Assembly: GCA_016283605.1 (NCBI GenBank) | Contig: JAEENF010000177.1 | Span: 1-19,679 of the forward strand | Direction of reading: 5' to 3' | Source of the DNA: Prevotella sp. | GTDB lineage: Bacteria > Bacteroidota > Bacteroidia > Bacteroidales > Bacteroidaceae | DNA length: 19,679 bases | Part shown: positions 7,535 to 16,000 of the stretch, in pieces | How positions within the stretch are numbered: the first letter of the stretch is position 1 | Layout of the letters: every line of letters begins with the position of its first letter | Notes under the pieces: generated by a model | Seen by the model: the letters and a program-made list of their open reading frames with translations, nothing else | Databases searched by the model: none | What the model was told of the DNA's origin: nothing | Translations under genes and position numbers: made by a program

Positions 7535-9670
7535 TTATTCGTTCTTGAAACCGTAACCGTTCTTGAATCCGCCATTGCTCAGAATGTTCGGTGTGAACGG
7601 CCAGTAGTGAATAGGAGCACTCTCGTAGTCGTAGTCCAGGAAGAGGTTCTTCTCGTACTCATCACGGTTCTTCAACAGCGTTGAACCCCAGTCTACAGCC
7701 TTGTAACCATCGGCAATAAGCGCATCGGCTTCTTCTTTGGATACGGGCTTGAACAGACCCTGGATAGCCAGATTGGGTGCATAGCTGTCATCGACCTTCA
7801 GACCGTATGAAGCCCAGTCGTCGTTGACACCACGCCATGAGGGATACAGCAGGGGATCGTTTTCCTGACCGGCAGGACACTGAGCAGTGAGACGGTGCTT
7901 GATGACGGCCTTACCGTCGACATTCTTCGTGTATACCTGTGAAGAAATGACGTTGCCATTCTCAAACTCATAGTATCCGTCGGCTGCCAGACCGTCCATC
8001 ATCTTCTTCGTCAGTTCCTTGATGGCCTTGATCTTCTTGCCGATCAGTCCGGTACGGATCAGGACAGTACGACGGTCGCCCTCGCCTGCGAACTCAAATC
8101 CGCGCTCGTCAATAACGGCTTCGAGCAGTGAACCTTCCTTGGCAATGAAAGCATCAACATTACCCTTGCCGGCGCCTCCGAAGGCACGGTCGCGGATGAT
8201 GGTCAGATACTGCTTAGCTGAGGCGTCATCGCCAGTGGCGGCACAAGCCTCGGCGTAACCCAGATAGATTTCTGACATACGCATATACGGACCGTTGATA
8301 CCAGACTTACGCTGGTTGGCTACCCAAACCTTTGTCTGACGGTTCTCATCCCATTTGTTGTAGGCGATACCGCCGCCCTTGCCTTGTGAACCCGGATTGA
8401 AGGGAAGCAGGATCTCAGTACCCTTACCACCATCAGAAGCAGTCACAGTACAGCTGACATCACGACGCATATCCTTCGGGTCGAACATACCATAATAGAA
8501 GGCGGGATTGATACGGCCCTGACCGTAGTTCTTACAGGGGTAGTTGTTCTTTGAACCACCTGTAGCAGGACGTCCGAAAGAGTAGGGACGTGCATCGTTG
8601 CCACCACCCTGGGCGATGTTGTACTCGTAGATCGACTCATCGGCATAGCCGTCGTCGTCCATGTGCATCTGCTGGAAGAAGTACTGATAGGGGTTGCCAT
8701 AAGTACGTCCGTTCTCATCCTTACGAGGATCGGTGGTGATGAACTTGGCGGTGCCAGGGTTGTCGATAACAGCCTTGAAGTAGGTCTTAGCGGTGTTGTA
8801 CAGGTTCTTCCAGTCTGAGCGACGGCCGTATGTAGCACCGTTGTTCTCCTTACCCATGGTCTCGAAGGTCAGGGACTGACCCTTACCGTCGGTACGTGGA
8901 GAGATGTCGCCACGACGTGTCTGGTAACCGCCGGCCTCAAGTGCCAGACGACCAATCAGACCCTCGACGTATGTGCGAGAGAAATAGTTCTTGCCCGTAA
9001 TGCCGGGGATAGAACCTACACGGTACATGTTGGGTGCAGCCTCGATCAGTTCTGCGATGATCACGTCGTAGATAGAGTCGCGGCCACACAGGTTGCCGCT
9101 GTCGGTAACCTTGCCACTCAGATAGGGCACATCGCCAAAGTACTTCAGCAACTCACGATAAGCTGTGGCCTTCAGTGCTACAGCCTCACCATAGAGCTGA
9201 CCGGTCATACAGGGAACGCCTGCAGCCAGGATTTGGTCGAAACCTTCAACTTCGCGCGTTGCCTGAATCACGATATTGGCTTTGTTGATTACAGCATAGA
9301 GTGAGGCATAGGTGTCGTTCTCTTTCTGATAGCTCAGCAGGGTATAGTCGCCAGCATACTTACCGTTCTGGTAGAAGCACTCAGGATAATGACGTCCGGG
9401 CTGTGCGGTGAAGCCTTCAGGATGACGCTCAATGTCTGAACCGGCGACATCGGCAGCATAGAACAGGCCGTCGCCAAATACTTTTGAATTGGCTGCTGTC
9501 AGCCAGTCGGCGTATGCTCCCTCGAGGGCGGCACGAGCCGTTTCGCTGGTAGAGAATACGAATCCGGCGTCAGTCTTTGACGGAGAATCGGTCTCCAGAT
9601 AATCGCTACAAGATGTAGTCAGTGCGAGCGCTCCAGCTGCGCATAATGTAGAATATAATATCTTTTTCAT
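7535..9670 (-). CDS. susD: SusD/RagB-family surface glycan-binding lipoprotein
   Basis: Partner of the SusC-like protein, predicted to bind pectin oligosaccharides at the cell surface and hand them to the transporter. The 711-residue protein has a lipoprotein signal ending TTSC, with Cys21 as the lipidated residue. SusD-family features include SDYLETDSPSK after the lipobox, helical repeat segments such as ALKATAYRELLKYFGDVPYL (about residues 165-185), RMSEIYLGYAEACA, and the ERGFEFAGEGDRR motif in the C-terminal half. It begins 17 bases after the susC stop. The strong ribosome-binding sequence TGGAGGAAAAG directly upstream is unusual for this phylum and fixes the start at 9670. At 711 residues it is somewhat longer than classical SusD proteins. 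The ligand is inferred from the neighbouring pectinases. Confidence 0.93.
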   Translation of the reverse strand: MKKILYSTLCAAGALALTTSCSDYLETDSPSKTDAGFVFSTSETARAALEGAYADWLTAANSKVFGDGLFYAADVAGSDIERHPEGFTAQPGRHYPECFYQNGKYAGDYTLLSYQKENDTYASLYAVINKANIVIQATREVEGFDQILAAGVPCMTGQLYGEAVALKATAYRELLKYFGDVPYLSGKVTDSGNLCGRDSIYDVIIAELIEAAPNMYRVGSIPGITGKNYFSRTYVEGLIGRLALEAGGYQTRRGDISPRTDGKGQSLTFETMGKENNGATYGRRSDWKNLYNTAKTYFKAVIDNPGTAKFITTDPRKDENGRTYGNPYQYFFQQMHMDDDGYADESIYEYNIAQGGGNDARPYSFGRPATGGSKNNYPCKNYGQGRINPAFYYGMFDPKDMRRDVSCTVTASDGGKGTEILLPFNPGSQGKGGGIAYNKWDENRQTKVWVANQRKSGINGPYMRMSEIYLGYAEACAATGDDASAKQYLTIIRDRAFGGAGKGNVDAFIAKEGSLLEAVIDERGFEFAGEGDRRTVLIRTGLIGKKIKAIKELTKKMMDGLAADGYYEFENGNVISSQVYTKNVDGKAVIKHRLTAQCPAGQENDPLLYPSWRGVNDDWASYGLKVDDSYAPNLAIQGLFKPVSKEEADALIADGYKAVDWGSTLLKNRDEYEKNLFLDYDYESAPIHYWPFTPNILSNGGFKNGYGFKNE

Positions 9671-9687
9671 ATCTTTTCCTCCATCAA

Positions 9688-12600
9688 TTAAAATGCAACA
9701 TTAAGACCGAATGTATAGGTACGGGCACGGGGGTAGGAGTTCCAGTCGTAGTTGGGAACAGGGAATCCATCCTGACCGCCAGGACGCGTGTTTACGTCGG
9801 GGTCGTAGCCGTCATAGCCGCTGAGACAGAAGAGGTTACCACCGGTGAAGTATACTCGGAGATTGCTGATGCCAATCTTCTTGGTGAGTGTCTTGGGCAG
9901 GGTGTAGCCAAGCGTCAGTGTGTTCAGACGCAGATAAGAGGCATCCTCTACGAACTCAGACAGTACCATACCATACTCACAGTAAGGCAGTGCATACTTG
10001 GCATTGGCATTCAGTGCAGCCAGTGCGCTAGGATCAGTAACGGCTACGAGGTTGCCGCTGCCGTCGACATCGTACATCTTCCAGCAGTCATCGATGAAGG
10101 CCAGACGGTTCCAGCCGTAGCTGGTGTTCTTGTTACCCATCATAGAGTGCATGGCGTTGGCATTGTAGACCTTGCCGCCAATCTGATAGGTGAAGCCTGC
10201 TGAGAAGTCGAAGCCCTTATAGTTGGCATTGATATTGAGACCACCAGTGTGCTCGGCCATCGTGTGACCGATGACGGTAGCGTCGTCCTCGGTAATCGTG
10301 CCGTCGCCATTGGTATCCTCAAACTTCATCATACCTGGGAAGGCCACCTGACCCTCTGGTGTGTTGTAGGTCTTGTTGCCTACACCTGTGTAGTTGACGG
10401 TACCGCTGTGATCGGCCACACCGCTCTTCAAAGTCCATACGCCATTGTTGACGTCGAAGTCGTCGACGGTGTAGAATCCGGCTGACTTGTAACCGAAGAT
10501 CGTTCCTACAGGCTCACCCTCACGGATGATGTAGTCGTTATAAGGACGCTTCATGGAAGAACCCCAGTTGGTATGGGTGTCGGCATTGACGCCTTCAACC
10601 ACCTTCTCTACATTGTTCTTGTTGTAGTTGTAGGTAGCGTTGACACTCAGATTGAAATCCTTAGAACGGATGATTTCGTAGAAGATAGAGAGCTCAAGAC
10701 CCTTGTTGCTGGTCTCACCAACGTTCTGGAACTGATAGCTGTGACCGGTTGTCTCGGCTACAGGCACCTTCATCAGGATGTCCTTCGTCGTGTTCCAGTA
10801 GGCCTCGATGCTACCGCGGAGCTTTCCATTCCAGAAACTGTAGTCAATACCGAGGTTACGGCTGATTGTGGTCTCCCACTTCAGATCAGGATTGGCAAGG
10901 ATCTCGCCTGGCGAGAATGTCACGGTGCGCTTGTCACCATTCCAAGTCACCTTGGGCTCCCAGTATTCTTTCCACAGAGAAGCACTGATATCGTCATTAC
11001 CTGATGTACCGTATGAGAGACGGAGTTTCAGATTGTCGAGCCAACTGCGTGTACCCTCCATGAACGGCTCGTCGCTGATGCGCCATCCTAAAGCGGCTGA
11101 CGGGAAGTAACCCCAGTGGTTGTTGGGGGCAAAGTTGGAGCTACCATCGGCACGGAATGTTGCGGTAAAGAGGTAGCGACCCAGGTAGTCGTAATTCACA
11201 CGACCAAACCATGAGAGCGTGTGCTTAGGCTCGCCAATGGTGCTCGTGAAGTCGGAGACTTTCTTAGTCTGCTCATAGTAGTCTTCCTTCATGTTGTACA
11301 TGTTGATCAGACCAAAGGCACGATCCATATCGAACTCTGTGGGGAAACCGGCACCAGTGATCTTGCTGCTGTTCGACTTGCTGGCCAGTACCTCGTTACC
11401 AGCGAGCAGGGTCAGACTGTGATCCTCGCCAAGACCCTGAACCTCGTAGTTCAGAGTGGTGGCCCAACGCAGACCATAACCATCGCCTTTGGTGAGCTGT
11501 GCCTGGTTGTAGGGGTTGGTAGACTTACCGCCATCCCAGTATTTGGTCTCGCTCCAGTTACGGCTTAAAGCGAGCTCACTCTTTGCCGTGAGGCCCTTGA
11601 TGACATTCCATGTCAAACCGCCCATACCACGAATGCGCTGACGCTTGGTAATATTGGTATAGTTGTCAATAATGGCTGTGGGATTAAACTCTTCCTCAAC
11701 GCTTGAACTACCCATAGAGAGCAGTGAAGAGTTGTCGGTTCCCAGTGGGTTGTCGATAGGACGATAGCCATAGACGGAGTTACCGGCAGCGTAGTCGAAG
11801 TTGGTGCCCTCAAACTTCATCTCGTTGTAACGGAGGTCGGCATCGAAGTTCAGGTTCTTCGTGATCTTCTGAGAGATCTTGAAGTTACCGCTCCAACGAC
11901 TCATACCCGACTTGATGCGGACACCGTCGTCCTTGGTGTAGTTAACTGTTGCGTAGTACTTGGTGTTCTGATTACCACCTGAGAGAGACAGGTCATGGTT
12001 CCAGGTACCTGCTGTACGCATCACGTCGTTGACGTAGTTGTGTGCACTGACGTTCTTATACTCATTGAGGTGATTGCCGAACTGTGATCCAAGTCCGAAG
12101 TACTCGGCAATACCATCAGCCTCGTTCATACCGTAGAAGGTGGCATAGCTCCAGTTGTGCAATACATAGCCATATGCGCTCTGAACGTCCAGAGGCGTAG
12201 GGGCCTTCTTAATCTGATAGTACATGTTGTACTTCACCTTGGCCTTGCCGTCGCCCTTAGAACCTTTGGTGGTTACCAGGATAACACCGTTGGCACCACG
12301 GGCACCATAGATAGCTGTGGAAGCACCGTCCTTCAGGACATCGATGCTCTCGATGTTGTCAGCAGGAATATCGCTGATATCGCTGACCTGAACACCGTCG
12401 ACAATATAAAGGGGATCATTTGACTGAGTGATAGAACCACCGCCACGTACACGGATGGCCATTGTACCGCCAGGACGTCCGTCCTGAGAAACAACGCTTA
12501 CACCAGGCAGCTGACCTTGCAGAGCCTGTGCAACGTTTGATACTGGGTTGGCTGCCAGCTTGTCGCCGGAAACAGAGGCGACAGCACCAGTCAGGTCCTT

Positions 12601-12936
12601 ACGCTTCATCGTTCCGTAACCAATCACTACAACATCCTCAAGGGTGGTGTTGTCCTCCTGGAGGGTGATACTCATGTTAGCTGAAGCCTTTACGGTCTGT
12701 GGCTTAAAGCCGACATACGATACTTTGACCGTTGAACCTTCAGGTGCATTGATGCTGAACTTGCCATCAATGTCGGTAACAGTACCTTGGCCGTTTCCAT
12801 AGGAAACACTTACGCCAATCAGAGGCTCACCAGATGCATCCTTCACTGTACCTGTGACAGACTTCTGGGCATAGGCCGTGAAGCAGAACACAGACAGAAG
12901 TAAAGCCATGGTGACTTTCTTAATTTGTAAATTCAT
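9688..12936 (-). CDS. susC: SusC/RagA-family TonB-dependent outer membrane transporter
   Basis: Predicted to import pectin-derived oligosaccharides across the outer membrane with energy from TonB. The 1082-residue protein has a signal peptide (residues 1-23, ending TAYA). Next is a carboxypeptidase-regulatory-like domain (about 25-95, SVTGTVKDASGEPLIGVSVS), then the SusC signature DVVVIGYGTMKRKDLTGAVA (101-120). The plug domain (about 120-230) contains LPGVSV, IRVRGGGSI, PLYIVDGVQV and AIYGARGANGVILVTTKG. The rest is a beta-barrel ending in aromatic FGLNVAF. No STN domain is present, so signalling through an anti-sigma factor is not expected. It is the first gene of a two-gene unit with susD and has a well-matched promoter at 13010-13040. 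Length and both ends look complete. Confidence 0.95.
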   Translation of the reverse strand: MNLQIKKVTMALLLSVFCFTAYAQKSVTGTVKDASGEPLIGVSVSYGNGQGTVTDIDGKFSINAPEGSTVKVSYVGFKPQTVKASANMSITLQEDNTTLEDVVVIGYGTMKRKDLTGAVASVSGDKLAANPVSNVAQALQGQLPGVSVVSQDGRPGGTMAIRVRGGGSITQSNDPLYIVDGVQVSDISDIPADNIESIDVLKDGASTAIYGARGANGVILVTTKGSKGDGKAKVKYNMYYQIKKAPTPLDVQSAYGYVLHNWSYATFYGMNEADGIAEYFGLGSQFGNHLNEYKNVSAHNYVNDVMRTAGTWNHDLSLSGGNQNTKYYATVNYTKDDGVRIKSGMSRWSGNFKISQKITKNLNFDADLRYNEMKFEGTNFDYAAGNSVYGYRPIDNPLGTDNSSLLSMGSSSVEEEFNPTAIIDNYTNITKRQRIRGMGGLTWNVIKGLTAKSELALSRNWSETKYWDGGKSTNPYNQAQLTKGDGYGLRWATTLNYEVQGLGEDHSLTLLAGNEVLASKSNSSKITGAGFPTEFDMDRAFGLINMYNMKEDYYEQTKKVSDFTSTIGEPKHTLSWFGRVNYDYLGRYLFTATFRADGSSNFAPNNHWGYFPSAALGWRISDEPFMEGTRSWLDNLKLRLSYGTSGNDDISASLWKEYWEPKVTWNGDKRTVTFSPGEILANPDLKWETTISRNLGIDYSFWNGKLRGSIEAYWNTTKDILMKVPVAETTGHSYQFQNVGETSNKGLELSIFYEIIRSKDFNLSVNATYNYNKNNVEKVVEGVNADTHTNWGSSMKRPYNDYIIREGEPVGTIFGYKSAGFYTVDDFDVNNGVWTLKSGVADHSGTVNYTGVGNKTYNTPEGQVAFPGMMKFEDTNGDGTITEDDATVIGHTMAEHTGGLNINANYKGFDFSAGFTYQIGGKVYNANAMHSMMGNKNTSYGWNRLAFIDDCWKMYDVDGSGNLVAVTDPSALAALNANAKYALPYCEYGMVLSEFVEDASYLRLNTLTLGYTLPKTLTKKIGISNLRVYFTGGNLFCLSGYDGYDPDVNTRPGGQDGFPVPNYDWNSYPRARTYTFGLNVAF

Positions 12937-13009
12937 ACACGTTTAAATTAGTTATACAATTAGTTATTTATTAATATATTTTTAAGATACGTTTGATAGA
13001 TAGCCGCTG

Positions 13010-13040
13010 CAAAGGTATAATAAATCTTTATAACGACAAA
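13010..13040 (-). promoter_or_regulatory. Predicted susC promoter (TTTG-N19-TACCTTTG)
   Basis: On the coding strand, TTTG (13040-13037) is followed after exactly 19 bases by TACCTTTG (13017-13010) and then CAGCGG. This is a full match to the Bacteroidota primary-sigma promoter. The expected start is near 13003-13006, giving a leader of about 70 bases before the susC ATG. Confidence 0.8.
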
Positions 13041-13062
13041 TAAATCTTATTACATCTTCCAC

Positions 13063-13074
13063 GTAAACGTTTTC
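13063..13074. promoter_or_regulatory. Operator-like near-palindrome, copy B (susC)
   Basis: GTAAACGTTTTC on the plus strand (GAAAACGTTTAC on the coding strand), with CAC before it and GTG after it as extra symmetry. It lies 45 bases upstream of the susC -7 box, 22 bases upstream of the -33 box, and 6 bases beyond the stop codon of the GH28 fusion gene. Confidence 0.7.
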
Positions 13075-13080
13075 GTGTTA

Positions 13081-16000
13081 TTACTGCATACGTTGTAGTC
13101 CTTCCCAACGGACATTCCACTTGCCATCTTTGGGAAATCCCGGGTTGTGTGGCGTGTCGCACCCATCCCAACCGGCACACATCATGGCAATGGCGGTGAG
13201 CAGGGCACCGTTGCCTGGCAGATAGATGCGCAGCCGATCGGACGTCTGGAAATTATGGCCGTTTTTGAGATAGGTATTCTTCTGAGTGTCAATGAGCAGG
13301 GCCTTTAGGGCTGTCTCTGGCTCGCCTAATCGGGCTGCCGTCATTGCAATCATGCCATAGTCCCAACCCCAGGTGGTCTGCCTGTTCCAATTCTGCATCA
13401 CCCAGTCGAGAGTCTGCTTCATCTTGTCTTTATTATATAATAATGTAAAAGGCAGTAATCCGCAGGCACCCAAGACGGCAGGATGGTCGTTGCGGCATTT
13501 CTCAGCAAAGGACTCGGTCTTAGTGGATACGGATTCGAAGGGGTCGAAGCTTTTCAGGTTTTTGGTATTCCCCATGGGAAGGCCGGCAGTGTAGATACCG
13601 TCGGATTCTGGAAGCTTGGTGAGGTGGGCGATAATGTCATCCCACTGGGCATTACGGGCTTTCCCCTGACGCTCACGCCAACGGTTAGCCACCTCAAGAC
13701 CATACTGCCAATAAGCGAGTTCGAAAGGATGATTGAAGGAAATGTCCTTGGTCATGCACTCCTGCATGGCGGTGGCTCCCTTAAGGATATAGGATTTCTG
13801 TTTGGCATCGTAAGTGACGAAGTCGGCCATGAACTCAGCGGTGGCCTCAACTTGTTCGCCGTATTTCTTCAGGGTCTCTTCCGACGGATTTACACGATAC
13901 ATCTCTTCAGCCAGATAGATGTAGTGGGGTTGTTGCCAGATGAGGAATGAACCGGTGTTCGAAGGCGCTTCACCTGCCCAGGGGTCGGTCATTTTCATCC
14001 AGCGCACACCCTTGAACCCCTGACGCTCTGCAATCTTGCGGGCCACAGGATAGGCGGTCTCGTTGTACCAATTCAATATCTGTGCGATGGTCTCAGGACG
14101 ATTCCAAAGGGCGAAGTCTACCAAATGCCACCATGCCATTTCGAGATGCGGACGACCGAACCAGGAATTATAGGTCAGACCAGTCTCCTGAGGGGGCATG
14201 TTGTTAGCACAGTTGATTTGGGTGAGATATTGCGACAAGACCACACGTCGCTCCAACTCCGGAGCTCGTGGGTCGGTACACTGCGAGAAATCAACGATAG
14301 CACCAGACTGCCAGAAATCATGCCAATATTTCTGCGTGGCCTTGTGATAACTAGAGTAATCGAAAGAACCTGTGGAATCTGTCCCCGTGAGTTCTGGGAG
14401 ATACTCTACGTAGAATGCAAGATGATCTTCGGTGGTGGAAAGCTCGAAATGGTGACGGTCGCATTCTTGGAGGGTGGCATTGCCTGCCCAGCTGAGTCTG
14501 ACGTAGTATTTTGTCGCATCGAGCGTGCGTTCAATGATGGTCGAGTTGTCGTTTTGGGCGATGATCTTTGACAGGTGCTTCTCTGGCTTTGTCCAATCGT
14601 TGGCATCATCGGCATGTTTGCCAGTAGGGTAGGAAAAACGCAAGGAGATAGCAGCGCGCTGGTCTGTCAGCAGATGGCTCTTGATACGGGCGTAGAGTGC
14701 GTCTCTCTGAGGATGGACGCCTGTAGTAACCTCAACGGTCTCACCATCCGCCATGAAGGACGATTCTATCTCACCATCCCAGAGCGAGAGAGTCTGTTTT
14801 ATCTGTTTCAGTGCGGTCAGGGGAATGGCTTCGCCTTGGACATCTTTGAGACTGAGGCCGACAGTGCCGAGATTCAGACGGTGAGGATTAACGCGAAAGA
14901 ACTCTGTTGCAGCCACATTCCGGGGGGCGTCACCTTTCGATGCTTTATACTCAACGGCATAGACCTCAGGGTGGCCGTGACCGAGGTCGAAGGTCTTCTC
15001 CGACTCTGAAGGCTGCAGGTCGTTGGTGTTTTCGAACTTATGCCATCCCCAGTCGGACATGGCTGTCAGGGGCACACCTGCCCCATACTCAAAAGGGTAG
15101 CTCTGCAGACCGGTGATGTCGACGGTAGTGACAAAATGTCCATTGCCGACGGAGAGTGAGGCCAAGGGGTCAGCCTCGGTAATAACAGGATTATGACGAG
15201 AAACGACGGCTTGCCTATCAATGGCAGCCGTCGTGTTGTCTGTATCGTAGCCTAACAATTCCATTTCCAGCGAGGCCCATATAAACGGCCCTACGCCTTT
15301 GGCGTCATTGTCGCGGATGGGTTCGGAGAGATAGTAGTCATAACCTCCGTCACGTCGTTTATTCTCCTTGACGCTGCCCTTCGGATTGACTTTCTTCATG
15401 GCAGCCTCCACTTCGGGTGTGGCAGCAGGACCAAGTCCGGCCACAGAGCAACAGTTGGTCAGGGAGATGGTCTTGTCGGCATTCACACGGATAAAGTTGT
15501 TGATGATGCCTTTGTACGCTTTGATGCCCGCATCACGGTATTTCGTACCGAGATAGCCTTTGTTGTAAGCCTTTAACAAGACGTATGCAAACATCGATGA
15601 GCAAGTGGATTCGAGATAGTTACCCTCGCGACCGGGAGCATCCATCACCTGATACCAGACACCAGTCTTCTTATCCTGCCACTTGATGACGGCGTCGAGG
15701 TCTTTCTGGAGAAGGTCGATGACTTCCTGACGACGGGCATAGTTCTCGGGCAGGGCATCAAGCACCTCGATAAGTGCCATCGAATACCAGCCTTGAGCAC
15801 GTCCCCAACAGTGCTGGGAGAGTCCTGTTTCCTTGTCTGCCCAGAAAGTGTTACGCGTCTCGTCGTAGGCATGACGGTTGAGACCTGTCTTGGGGTCGAG
15901 GGTACGCTCGTAGGTGATTTTCAGCTGATTGACTGCATCGTCGTAGATTTTGGTAACCTCCTTCGGTTTAGAAGTAATGGGAGCTGTCAGACAACGGAAA

